From the NCBI GenBank assembly GCA_039090855.1, contig CM076990.1:198405232-198469231 (forward strand): a stretch of DNA of 64,000 bases. Direction: 5' to 3'. Shown piece by piece: positions 30,839-41,646 of the stretch. This DNA is from Macrothele yani (lineage: Eukaryota; Arthropoda; Arachnida; Araneae; Macrothelidae). The notes beneath the pieces are model-generated. The model did no database searches. It saw only the letters and a program-made list of their open reading frames with translations, and was not told the DNA's origin. The translations under genes were made by a program, and so were the position numbers. Numbering within the stretch: position 1 is the stretch's first letter; every line of letters begins with the position of its first letter.

Positions 30839-31759
30839 GAAAGTGTTAATAGAATTTTAGAACAATGGGAAGCTCTTGAAAAATTTTTTGGTGCTGATGA
30901 AGATCATGGACAGTTTAAAAACTTGCAGTTTTCAATAAGGAACCCATTATCCAAGTTGAACTGTTTGTTCCTGTCTTCAACGCTTCCAGTTTTTACTGCT
31001 ATTAATCAAGAATTGCAGCATGAAAAACCATTGATATTTAAGCTTAGAGGTAAGGTGAACAATTTATTAATGAGTTTAATTTCAAGGTTTATCAAACCTC
31101 ATGCTTTTGACACTACCAAAAATGTTAAACTTATAAAATATGGCAAGGTTAAAAACCAGAAAGCTGATAATGATTTGGTGATAGGAGCAGAAGCTTGTGT
31201 ATACATTAAAAATTGTTCTGCTTTGAGCAAAGATGATATTGGATCATTTTACCATTGTGTGAGAGAATTTTATGCTGCTGCATGTTGTTATATCATAAAA
31301 AAAATTCCCTTAGATAATGAGTTTTTATCACATGCTGTAGTTGCTGATATCAGTTTGCAAAAAGAAGTAACTTTTTCATCAATACAATTTTTATCATCCA
31401 TCTTTAATTTCTCCACTGATGAAATGGATAAGTTAGAAGTAGAATTTGCCAACTATCAAAATGAAACTTTTGATTTTGATAAATTAGATAGTAGAATGGA
31501 CAAAGTGTGGCATGAAATTTCTATAATGAAAGACGATAATGGGAAGACAAAATACGAAAATTTAAGTAAATTGATGAAAAATGTTTTAGTTGTTCCTCAT
31601 AGTAATGCTGCAAGTGAGAGAGTTTTCTCTTTGGTGCGAAAAAATGCCACTAATTTCCGACCCAACTTGTCAACAGGAACATTAAGTGCGTTGATGGTTG
31701 AGCCATGGACATTGCAAAATCTGAACTTTGCTATGAGAAAAAGTTTACAAAAGAAGTGA
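30839..31759 (+). pseudogene. hAT-2 transposase, C-terminal half with hAT dimerisation domain
   Basis: After the LINE the frame resumes at ESVNRILEQWEALEKFFGAD and stays open to the stop at 31759. The hAT dimerisation signature is near the end: NVLVVPHSNAASERVFSLVR, FRPNLSTGTLSALMV. This part is uninterrupted for about 306 codons, so hAT-2 was relatively young when the LINE entered. The ATG at 30821 belongs to the LINE junction and is not a real start. Confidence 0.9.
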
Positions 31760-31927
31760 ACAGAGCTAAAAAAGCAACTAAATTAAGTCTTAAGGCCAAT
31801 TAATCACTTATGGAATTTTGAAATAAATATTTTTGTTGTACTGAAAATCTTACTGAAAGTTGAAGCAATTGTACTGAAAACTTCAGATTTTTGTACTGAT
31901 GACCCTTCTCTCAGATTGGCATCTCTG

Positions 31928-33620
31928 AGCCTCCAAATTACCACCTGGCCCTCAGATCCCAAAGCTCTTTGGTAGACTTAAAACACCACAAGCCCGGTAA
32001 TCCATTGAGACCAATTGTGTCCAGAAGGTCCGCACCGACCTACCACTTAGAGAAGGCATTATCCAGATTCCTGACTAGTCATCTACCTGAATCGGACGTT
32101 GTGTTAACTTCTACTGTAGATTTCATCACGAAAACCAAGCAACTCACTGTTCAACAACATGATATTATCAGCAGTTTCGACGTGGTATCCTTTTACCCAT
32201 CAGTCCCCATGCCGGAAGCCATCAGAACGTTGAACAAGGCTGTTTCTAATTCATCAGTTTATTCGCAAGAGTCTTGCCTCTGCATCTTTAAATTAATGGA
32301 CTTGATCTCAATTTCCAGCTACTTCAGTTTCCAAGGGCACGTTTACAAGCAAGTAAATGGCGCTCTGATGGGATCTTCGCTTTCAGCCGTTCTCGCAGAA
32401 GCAATACTTCACCCCATTGAGCAACATATATTCACTAACATCACCCCATGGCCTACCACCTGGCTGCGATATGTGGATGACATATTTTTCGTATGGCCTC
32501 ACGGAAAGGAGACTCTCCCATCTTTCCTCGATAAAGTCAATTATATACACCCTACGATCAATTTCACTATGGAGCTTGAGCGCAGTGGCACCTTACTTTA
32601 TCTCGACGTCTTAGTGAGAAATCACATGACAGTCGCCTTTCTCACGGAAATCTATTATAAACCCACCTCCGTTCCCAACTTAATGCTCCGCAGTTCATTC
32701 TGTCCTGATGATTACAAGATTACAAGATGATGGCCTTCCATTCTCGAATTAGAAGAGCCTTCGCCGTCTTCTCAGATGTTCGTCCTAGAGATTTGGAACT
32801 AGAAAACATCGTCAAATTGGTCACTGTGGCAGCATATATGTCGAACCAGATACATAACTTTATCGAAAAAGCCATGCCAATCTTTGTATGCCAGAACTTT
32901 GCTGCCTGGGCTCTATTTTCTACATACCAAAAGTTTCCTATCAACCCAAAAACGCGCTCAGGAGGATGAGCTTCGGTGTCGGCATAAGGTCTCCGGCATC
33001 TTTACATATGATGCTTAAGAGAAATATTGACAAGCCCTCTCTTCTCAATGAGGTAGATGTTTATGCAATCCGACTACAATATCCAGACGGCTCCAGGTGA
33101 TACTACATCGGAAGGACCAAATGTTCGTTTGGAATTAGAATCAACGAACATAAAAGGGATACAAAAGACGGTAAAATAACCACTGCTCTATCAAGAGAGG
33201 TCAAGTTCAAGTCCGCTGATCCTATGTGGAATGATATCAAGAAATTAGCTTCATACTCCACACCTAAATCTACTGCCATTCGCGAAACCTTGGAAATCTT
33301 GACCAGCAGCGAAGCTTGTAATGAAAGCGTCTCTCTCGAGTTGCCATGCATTTGGAATCAATTCTTCAAATAATGCTGTGTTTTCTACCACAGTACTGCG
33401 GGCCCAACCAATGCGACCTCGTTTCTTCGAATGTCTGATCACATTTGTGCCTATTCATTTATTGTCTAGTCAAGTCATCACGCTCAAATTGTTGAAGTGT
33501 TGCATTATCCAGTTTGCAGTTATCTGTCTACTTTCCTTGAAAAAGCCATCTGGTTGATGTGCGAAAGCTTGGAAACTTTGATTTATATTCTACGCCAAGA
33601 AATTTGGATCACTAGTACTA
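31928..33620 (+). mobile_element. Penelope-like element PLE1, copy P1c, plus strand
   Basis: This is the continuation of the plus-strand PLE1 interrupted by hAT-2. Its first bases are at 24428-24450. It covers RT, linker, GIY-YIG and 3' tail, ending near 33620 with GGATCACTAGTACTA. It is oriented head-to-head with P1b. Confidence 0.85.
31969..33372 (+). pseudogene. PLE1 RT and GIY-YIG (P1c), frameshifted
   Basis: Segment 31969-32730 has HHKPGNPLRPIVSRRSAPTY, SFDVVSFYPSVPMPEAIRTL (motif A), GALMGSSLSAVLAEAILHPI (motif B), WLRYVDDIFFVW (motif C, YVDD) and IYYKPTSVPNLMLRSSFCPD. A 5-base direct duplication (ATTACAAG) near 32710 shifts the frame into 32727-32969, then 32888-33100, then 33103-33372. 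The nuclease reads VYAIRLQYPDGSR, stop, YYIGRTKCSFGIRINEHKRD and WNQFFK stop. Confidence 0.86.
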
Positions 33621-33933
33621 TTTTAATATGCCACTGAAGTTCTGCTTTGCAGTCTTGAATAAGTGCTTTGTGATGTAAATATTTAACTAACAAGCCTGGA
33701 ACCTAAATGTTTCATTTGCTATTCTTATAAATGCACTTCTGTCTCTTTCAGATAGAAGAAAGAAATCAGAAAAAGGTATTTAGATGTCAATAATGCAATA
33801 AGCATCATGAACATCCCCACCCCCTGATTTTTTTCATTGTTGACATCAGCAGCCTACCCATTTTTAATTTTTTCTGTTTCACTGGAAAACAAATATAGAA
33901 ACATTATATCTCATGTAATTTTATCATAAAGTT

Positions 33934-34305
33934 CACATTTTGTATATAGGCAGTACAAAAAGAAATATTAAAATCAGATTGACTGAACACATGAAGAACT
34001 GGAGCAGAAGAGAGAATAAAACAGCACGTATTGACTTCTGTTTGGATAATCAATGTGTACCCTATTGGGAAGAAATTGCGATATTAAACCAGCAGAATAA
34101 TATGAGAACAATACAAGTAGCAGAAGCAGTAATAATAAATAAGACCAAACCATTTAACTGCAATAATAACAGTCCATATGACCTTTCGTATGCTTGGAGG
34201 AACCTGATCAAAACTGAGAAGAAATTGAATAGGGAGAAGAGAGAGAGGAAGAGAAAAAGGAAGGGTGAGAATGGCATAGGTGAAGATAAAGTTGATGTGA
34301 CCTGA
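33934..34305 (+). pseudogene. GIY-YIG domain fragment of a PLE3-like element
   Basis: The open frame reads MYIGSTKRNIKIRLTEHMKN, then RIDFCLDNQCVPYWEEIAIL, NNMRTIQVAEAVIINKTKPF and a lysine/arginine-rich tail KKLNREKRERKRKRKG. This is a YIGST...R..EH nuclease core followed by the same tail layout as PLE3 at 53639-54171 (AESVLIEKNR, basic end). The RT part is missing. It is an intronic relic. A single-domain nuclease gene is less likely because the start of the GIY half is lost. Confidence 0.75.
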
Positions 34306-34555
34306 CACTAGATGGCATTGGCAATGGGTTACATGAGGAACATGCGCACTGTGAACACGAGACTTTCAGATAGCAGACTTCAACAGAGGGCGTGAAGCCT
34401 CCGTTGAAAACGACAGGGTAGGGCCTAGGTGAAACACGCATCCGGTGATTGATACTGTGGATGGTATGGGGTGGTGTATATAATGATTTTAAACTGGAAT
34501 CTTTTAAAGCTATTTAAATTTTTATGAACATGACCTAACTTGAAAACTTCCTCAG

Positions 34556-34623
34556 CAATTCTACGAGAGTGCAGCATTGACGAGATAGCCCTAATGGCCA
34601 AGTACGACGTGGAACTTCAAGTG
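34556..34623 (+). other. weak exon-like segment in the EMC10 intron
   Basis: The segment is open in one frame (ILRECSIDEIALMAKYDVEL) and is bounded by CCTCAG and GTATGT, which resemble splice sites. Its 68-nt length would break the in-phase junction between the EMC10 exons at 21206 and 37991. If used, it would be an alternative or poison exon. It may simply be chance. Confidence 0.2.
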
Positions 34624-34679
34624 GTATGTAAATGGTAACTCTTAACTCAAGAATCTTTAATTATTATCTGGAAACCTTT

Positions 34680-35010
34680 ACCCATTCAATATGTCGACAC
34701 AACCAGAACAGAGTTAACCCTAACATCTGGACATAACCGAAGTAGGGTACAACTTATGACGAAATGGCTCTCGACCTAACCCTAACAACTGACCATATTG
34801 AAGCAAGATACAACTCTGGACAAAGAAACTCTCAATAACTACTGACGTCGGACTGAACACGCACTTCTGTGAGTAACATTTTTAGGACTTTTAACCGATT
34901 TATATTTTAATTGAATAAGTTAATGTACCACCACAGACTGTATCCACTTTACAGAACGTGTAAAACAGAATTTACAGATGTCAAAGTGTCTTCCTGAAGA
35001 AATATAGAAA
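34680..35010 (+). repeat. copy of a foldback/long-TIR repeat also present at 57047-57502
   Basis: Shared blocks with the 57-kb element include GAAGTAGG or AAGCAAGATACAACT, GGACTGAA.ACGCACTTC, AACATTTTTAGGACTTTTAA, ATTGAATAA.TTAATG and ACAGATGTCAAAG-type ends. Only about one arm plus the centre is recognisable here; the other arm is missing or degraded. No coding capacity. Confidence 0.6.
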
Positions 35011-35158
35011 CATTTGTGAACATTAACTTAATGTTCAGAGCTTGGCAATATTAATCTTTAACCTGCTTTCTAGAAAATTTTTGTAATTAAGTAATTAAGA
35101 CCTCAACTTTTTACAGACATTTTTAAAGTTTACTGGTGGAACTGCTATAAATTCAAGC

Positions 35159-35189
<31 letters not shown>

Positions 35190-36120
35190 GTAATGAAGAA
35201 AAGATTATATAAACAATATACTAAAAGTGCTGTAATTTTACCTGTAGAATCATATTTATTTGCCACTTGTAGTCTTGCATGTTCATAATTTTTATGTTCA
35301 GCTTATGAACCTCACAAGCCTGTGGGTTTGTTTGACATACAAAACAAGCTTCTTCTTTTTAAACTTTTCTGGAATTCCATTTCATTGTACACATACTGTC
35401 AGATGAAACATTAATTTGTCACCACTGATTTTACTATCTTGGTGAACTTGGTGGTCATTTGCGACTGTGTGCTGTTTTGAGTGATTTGAGATTTGTAATT
35501 GAATAATCTCAGGAGCATCTTGTAACTGTCTTCTTTAATTTGGCAGTCATGAATGAATGTATGTGCAGCTTTTGTGTCTTGTCACGAATGATTTGAGGTT
35601 TGAGGTTGTTTACAATTTAACATCCCCGTGAGAATCTTTAAGATTGTTAGGAGTAACCAGACATGAGACCTTGTGGCCTAGCTGTTGAACACTAGTGTCT
35701 TGCACTAACGGGACAGATTTGATTTTTTTATTAGCGATTCATCCCAATTGTGCAGATTCATGGTATTGAGAATAAAATTACATTGGTTTCTAAAAAGAAT
35801 TGCCACATTGGTTTCTAAAGAGAATCTGTTAGATTCCAGGTTCTACTTTCCCTTTGAAGTAAAAAGAAATTGAAATTCATTCAAGGTTTTCTAGGCAAAA
35901 AAAAAAACATTTTCTTTCATGCTGCCACCCACTGAAAGACAAGGGGTGAAAAGCTATAGACATTATAACTGACTATGCATATGATCAGATTTGTGCTATA
36001 CTGTGCTTTTGAAACTATTTGCTGAAATACAAAGCTGAGAGAAAAATGGTGGCAGTTAAAGATAAGTCGGAAATCGTGTAACTGTTTTTTTGTCAGTGTT
36101 ATGACCAGTGACAAAAAGTG
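35011..36120. other. intronic sequence with a 29-base T tract, no element recognised
   Basis: A run of T at about 35161-35189 is the most conspicuous feature, perhaps the tail of an antisense retroposed sequence. The remainder is AT-rich with no convincing ORF or inverted ends. Confidence 0.45.
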
Positions 36121-36296
36121 ACAGTTCTAAAGTCACTGATAAGAAGAATGTCCCCGTTACTATGTCTGAGCAATACTTGGGGTCCGAGGTTACCATGTCG
36201 TTTCTGTTGAAATGTCGCAGAGGTCGCTAGTGATACCACTTTTCTTCAGAAGAAACCAGTTTCTCATGCTAGTCTCTTCACAAGGAGTTTTTAGGA

Positions 36297-36653
36297 ATGG
36301 ACGTGAATAATAATAAAGTGTTAATGCTGTTCAGCATTCAGCATAATAGAATGTCTGATGCCAAGCATAGAAAAACCAGCGAGATGTGGAATTATTTCCC
36401 CGTCATTGATGAAAATTGTGCTTTGTATGATGTTTGTAAGCAAAAGCTTTCTTATGAAAGATTGACTCGCTGTTCTGTTTCTGCTCTGTCACCCCTGTCT
36501 TAAACAGTGATTTTGTCATTGATACTAGTAAGACGGTGACTTGCCACCACGTTACATCTTCATGAACGGTGATTTTGTCTCCGTTTAAAGTCACCGTTAC
36601 TTCCATAGAACTGTCACCATTGTAACTGCGATAGGAAAAGCACTGTTAAGCCC
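36297..36653 (+). mobile_element. hAT remnant with BED-finger start and one terminal repeat
   Basis: The short frame 36297-36503 reads KTSEMWNYFPVIDENCALYD, then VCKQKLSYERLT, the start of a BED zinc finger (C..C with W and F) as in hAT transposases. The right boundary at 36653 reads AGCCCACCTCTA, inverse of the TAGAGGTGGGC terminus common in hAT elements. The left end was not located. It is an internally deleted copy. Confidence 0.55.
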
Positions 36654-37071
36654 ACCTCTAGTGGAAGTATTGCTGTTGAATATGCCAGAGTAGTCACAAA
36701 GTATTGCTTGTATATTGTGCAAGTAACAGGCCAGGCCCCAGATGAAGGATTTCAGTCATATAATGGCAGGGTGTTGGAGAAGATGTCACTGTTTCATGAG
36801 ACTTGGTCGATACTGCTGTAAGGTGTGTTGTCAAAGGTTAAACAGTGGTGTAGTTAGAATAAAGATGGCATGTGGTTGTAGTGCAAGGGTTGTTGGTATG
36901 GACTAACAGAAGCATGTATTGATAATGCTGTTCTGTATCACACTGTTGCACAGTTCTTAACAGCCTTTACACCAGAGTCAAACTACTGCCCAGGACATTT
37001 GCCATGCGGAATGACCCACAATCCCAGAGGAGGGGTTTCAGCTTGTGTATTTGCTGCTCTAATGAATTTAA

Positions 37072-37508
37072 GGTGGTTCTGCCTAAAATCTCTGCCTTAT
37101 GTTTCCAAAGGTAAAACTTCTTTACATATTTTCTTCATAATTAATGTATTCCCTAGGATGAAAATTTGCACATTGATAAAACTAACTCTAAGTTATAGCA
37201 TGAGATGCTTAATACTTGTTAAAACATAACCATAATTATATTAAAAAATCAATCATTTTTCTTTGAGTAATGTTCAGATCTGTTAATAGATGGTGCGACC
37301 TGTACTTTGATGATGCCAGTAGACAAACAAATGTTGGATTGCTTAGTTATAGTTATGTTTTAGCAAGTATTAAGCACCCCATGCTATAACTTAAAGTTAG
37401 CTTTATCGATGTGCAAATTTTCATCCTTGGGAATACATTAATTGCAAAGAAAATATGCAAAGAAGTTTTACCATTGGAAACACAAGGCAGATTTTAGGTG
37501 GAACCACC
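37072..37508. mobile_element. MITE with long inverted repeats and TTAA target duplication
   Basis: The element opens GGTGGTTCTGCCTAAAATCT and ends with the matching AGATTTTAGGTGGAACCACC. TTAA occurs immediately outside both ends (37068-37071, 37509-37512). Inverted similarity continues inward for about 150 bases. A TTAA duplication is characteristic of piggyBac and Kolobok elements. The 437-bp sequence has no ORF, so it would have been moved by a partner. Confidence 0.85.
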
Positions 37509-37990
37509 TTAAACCTGTGAATGGGATGATGTGAACATAGGAATTCATAAGTCAAGAACACATCTGGCAAATCTAATATTATGTTCATATTTAATATATG
37601 AAATTAGGGAACATAATACATACTACAGAATGATTAATTGTTTATCTGGTCGTATATTTCCTTTGAAAAGCAAATGTACATGAAGAACAGAATAAAGAAA
37701 GTATGCAAATACTTCAAAACTCAAAACATTTTCATGCTGACTGGCAATAATGTGTAGTTCGAAGGCCTTGGAATTCTTATTCCCGTTGTTAACCTATCAA
37801 GAAATTTTGTGTTGACACTAACTTTTATGATTCTTTTTTTAAATTTCTGAAATGTTTGTAACAATTTAAATATGTGCAAAGAATGTTTTAATCTCATCTA
37901 TAAATGTATTGACATGTGTCTATGTACAAATATATAAGTAACTTGTATTGTACTTTGAATTGATGTAGTAAATTATTTTGTATTTTGCAG

Positions 37991-38087
37991 TCCTGATACT
38001 CTTACTTATATCCAAAGAATGGAACAAGAAAAAGCTGAAAAAGCCAGGGGTGAACAAGGAGATAATAGGTCATTTTTTGCAAAATAT
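37991..38087 (+). CDS. EMC10: EMC10 penultimate exon
   Basis: Acceptor TATTTTGCAG and donor TAT|GTGAGT bound 97 bases. Joined to the previous exon (TC|T = Ser) it encodes PDTLTYIQRMEQEKAEKARG then EQGDNRSFFAKY, matching the EMC10 cytosol-proximal segment that in vertebrates reads like [26 protein letters not shown]. The preceding intron is 16,784 bp (21207-37990) and is mostly PLE1, hAT-2 and LINE B sequence. Confidence 0.95.
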
Positions 38088-38571
38088 GTGAGTCATGTTT
38101 TTCTGTTTTTTGTGCTAAAATTTTTAAGGAATACTGCATATTTTAACATTAAATTATTTTATCATTCATAGGGCTTGGAAGTAATACCAAATGCATGAGT
38201 AAATGCATGTTCAAGCATTTCCAATATCTGTTAGGATCTTTACCATCCTTGTGTGCATAAATTTTGAGTCAAGTATACGCTTACCTTATATATGTATAGT
38301 ACGCATACACACCAAATGTGTCCAGAGTTGTATGAAAATAAAATGTATCTGCGTACACAACCATTGAAACAGAAAACTTGCTGCCAACCCGTGAAACGTG
38401 AGCCACAATGGCATTAGAATAAGATGATTTAAAGGAAAATTGATAAAACAATAAATAATTATTAGAACATTACAGGTTCCACTGAGGACAAAATAAGTAC
38501 ATTACAATTGAACATGCAGCAGTGTGTGTGTGTGTGTGAAGTGGACCTTTATGGCAAAATATTAAAATATT

Positions 38572-38840
38572 GGTGAATATATTTTAAAAACGTGGAGATA
38601 ATGTAAATATATGATGTCATCGCTCTGTGAACGTTATTTTTATAAACAACGAATAGCAACTGAAAAATTGTACATTCAACACCGCTGGGAACGAACCCCA
38701 GATCTCTCGATAACCAGCCGAGTGCGTTCGCTATGTACAATTTTTCAGTTGCTATTTGTTGTTTATAAAAATAATGTGGACAGAGCGATGACATCGTATA
38801 TTTACATTATCTCCACGTATTTAAAATATATTCACCATTT
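38572..38840. repeat. foldback repeat: ~105-bp inverted arms around half a tRNA-like sequence
   Basis: The left arm (38572-38676) and right arm (38735-38840) are near-perfect reverse complements, including GTCATCGCTCTGTG and TTTATAAACAACGAATAGCA. The loop contains, in antisense, the B-box half of a tRNA-like sequence (GGGAACGAACCCCAGATCTC). A third copy of the arm follows the complete tRNA-like sequence at 39060-39147. Confidence 0.85.
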
Positions 38841-38859
38841 CTATCGCCCTTTGGATTTA

Positions 38860-39147
38860 TCAGCTGTAATCAAACAGCTTGCTTTGTTGAATGCCACTAG
38901 ATGGCGACACATCAGTTGCTGAGCTCATCAATATGGATTTGTGTAGTCCGATGCTGACTGATAAACCACGAATAGCACTGTGAATTGTTGGCACCGTAGC
39001 GTAAAGCGAGCGCACTCGGCTAGTTATCAAGAGATCTGGGGTTTGTTCCCAGCGGTGTCGGATGTACAATTTTTCAGTTACTATTCGTTGTTTATAAAAA
39101 TAACGTTGACAGAGCGATGACATCGTATATTTAAAATATTGGACTAT
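38860..39147 (+). repeat. tRNA-derived SINE-like unit with foldback arm
   Basis: A tRNA-like region at 38990-39060 is followed by the same ~88-base arm as the foldback at 38572-38840, then a TATATTTAAAATATT end. Possible internal pol III promoter: A box TAGCGTAAAGCG (38997-39008) and B box GGTTTGTTCCC (39040-39050). The first base pairs of an acceptor-like stem (GGCACC/GGTGTC) are present. It is a tRNA relic, not a functional tRNA gene. Confidence 0.6.
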
Positions 39148-40920
39148 GAACCTCATAAAAATGAACTAATTAAAGAAAGATTTTATATCCAGAAAAAGTT
39201 CCATCAATGAACCTTAAAAATTATAAATAGCATTTCCAACAAAATTCACAAATAGTATACTTAGAAAATACACAAGGAAAATATTTTAATTTAATAAATG
39301 GCAACTACAAGAGGAACTTAGAAATAAAAAAAAATTTACTTTTTTCTGTGTAAGCGAAACTTTTGATACTATTCCTATACATTGAGAATAGGCCTTGATA
39401 AAATCTAGAGACCAGAAATGTATGTAGAAACAAAAAAACTCGGAAGATGTGAAAAATAATTGAATGTTCTTCAAGTCATAATAGATTTAAATACATTAAT
39501 CTGTGCTTGAGTAAGTTTTTTTAATCTACAAGCAAAAAACTATCTGCAAAATCTGCTAATAATTTGGAAACTATCCGCATACATCTACATTCTGCTACTC
39601 TGGATGTGTCAGTGGCTCCTTCATGTAGCAATAGTTGTGGTGTATCAATGGAAATATGTAAAAGTAGTCAGATAAAAAAAATGCTTTACCATTGCTTTTA
39701 CACCATTTGTTTTTTAGTTTTTTTTTTTTTTTTTGTTCTGTGCTGCTACTCAGGTGCTGTATTTCCTCTTCTACCTTATCTACAAAGTGTGTGGTTAAGC
39801 TAGCAGTGCCTAATTGATCAACCCCATGAATTTTATGGGCACCCATACTTGTGGTAACCAGTGATGTAGTTCTAAATAAAAAAGTGCTTCAGTAGTGAAC
39901 AGATTAGGTAAAAACAACCTGGAAAGAAGACTTTCAAAATTTTCAAAAGCTTATTAAAGTTTGACTAGTTAGTTTTTTATAATTTTTAAATAAATTTATA
40001 TTATTTACACATTTTTGTTAAAATTGTTTAATTTAGGCAATTTAAAACAAAAGAAGTACCTTCACAGTGAATGCGATTCTGCACAATTTTAAATATTCAG
40101 TGTGAATAATATGAATCAGGTATTATGTATACACGTGACTTACAATCAGCTATGGTTTAGGGGAGTCAGCAATGGATTTTGTTTTGTTCGTTTGTATTTT
40201 TCAGAATATAACGAGCATCTAGGGCAATAAGCTGTCACCTGACCTTGATTTTGGGTAACAGGTTGTGGGCACAGGACAGCTTCGGGTATGCTTTTTAACC
40301 TGGTCTCAGATCTGAAACCAAGATGAAGCATGTTCGGGGCTCTCCCCTCAATTAGTCCATATTTCAACAATTTGTACACTGGTCTTTCTGCCATAAGATG
40401 CACTCGGCTACCTAGATTTGTGCCATTACTGGTAATTTAGTAATCAAAATTAATGGTTTAAAAGAAATTATCAAAATTTTATAATGAGTAACAATGTAAT
40501 AAGACAATGTACATGCATATTTTCATACATCTACTATGTGAGATTTTTTCTTATTTTCTTCTACTTCACACAAATCATGTGAATGAAGTGCACTATGGGC
40601 TTTAGGAGTGGTAAAGAATGTGCCATGATGATTTACTTGTGCTCAGACAATCCAAACTGTTCGTGTTGAGGTGAGCTGAGATTTATACATGATTTTTATT
40701 TGTGTGACTGAAAATGCTTTTGAAATGATTCCCAGGAGCAAGTTGTTTTGTTTGTTCAAAAGCTGATATTGAGTGAAAAGAAAGTCATATAGTGTATTCA
40801 AAAGCTGACAAATGAAAGGGAAGTTGTTTAGTGTATTCAGAAGCTATAGAATGATAGGCAGATTATTCAGATCAGATCAGATCATATGTAGAGGATTTTA
40901 GGAAGGGAGTGTCTGACCCC
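39148..40920. other. EMC10 intron, no element recognised
   Basis: AT-rich intronic DNA with T/A runs (for example 39717-39733). Short ORFs on both strands lack recognisable domains. Nothing supported as a gene. Confidence 0.45.
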
Positions 40921-40924
40921 AGGT

Positions 40925-41175
40925 CTTAAACAACGTTTAGAAATAAGAAGCTAGGAGATTTGGGCTAGAGTGCCCGATAGGAAGGTGACATGGAAGAGAG
41001 GTAGAAAAGGGGAGGAAGACGCCCTTATTTATTACCCGGGGTCCGACGGCTTAACGTGCCATCTGATGCACGGCAGATATTTAGTGGTTCGAGTGTTCGT
41101 ACCTGCCTGGGATCGAACCTGAGGTTTTCTCCATGGCAGTCACGAACGTTGACCATGAGGCCACTCACTGCCCTA
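40925..41175 (-). mobile_element. tRNA-derived SINE (antisense)
   Basis: On the minus strand a tRNA-like head begins near 41175: A box TGGCCTCATGG (41153-41163) and B box GGTTCGATCCC (41109-41119), spaced about 35-40 bases as in tRNA genes. A tRNA-unrelated body containing TTAAGCCGTCGGACCCCGGG follows to about 40925. No clear TSD or A-tail was found, so the ends are approximate. Confidence 0.65.
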
Positions 41176-41646
41176 GGCAGATTATTGAGTCAGTCAACAG
41201 CATTTATACCACAAGCCTTGCAGAAAGTCAGTATTAAGGGAAACACCACTAATTCAGTAATTTGATATTAATTCTGGGATATGAATCCATATGATAAGCA
41301 TGAAAGTGGTCACCAGTTCTGTTGTTGTTTTTATTCAATTTAAATTATTGTATGAGGAGAATACTAAAGTGTGTAGTTTTTTGGCATCAGCAATTCACTC
41401 CATGCATTTGGACTGATTGATTTGGACTTGTTTCATGATTGATTGGCTGATGATTGTTCATGATTGATTTGAAACTTGTTGATTTCTAATTCCATTAATG
41501 CTTTGCAGGTGGGCAGGACTTGTGTGGAATAATGAGTATAAATTTGTGTGATTCAGGTTAAGGCACAGAATGTGTAACAGTGTTTAATTAATAGACTTCT
41601 GTATCCTGGGTGAGGAGTCAGTCATTTCAATGTGACAAATCAACTA

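Larger units (their letters stand above)
24451..31927 (+). mobile_element. hAT-2 DNA transposon inserted in PLE1 P1c, itself carrying an RTE-B LINE
   Basis: Ends are CAGAGATGCCAA at 24451 and its reverse complement TTGGCATCTCTG at 31916-31927. Both flanks carry AGCCTC(C), a target duplication of 7 bp or 8 bp with one mismatch. Removing the element joins plus-strand PLE1 exactly (AAGAAAGCCT to CCAAATTACC, that is LKKAFKLPPGP). It holds a BED-finger transposase split by the LINE at 27728-30830. Confidence 0.88.

Noticed and set aside
33934..34305. Stand-alone GIY-YIG homing endonuclease
   Set aside because: The tail layout matches PLE3, the GIY half is missing, and the setting is a transposon-rich intron. 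A PLE fragment is simpler.
38990..39060. Functional tRNA gene
   Set aside because: Only the acceptor-like ends and A/B boxes fit. The anticodon and D arms do not fold convincingly, and it is embedded in a repeat.
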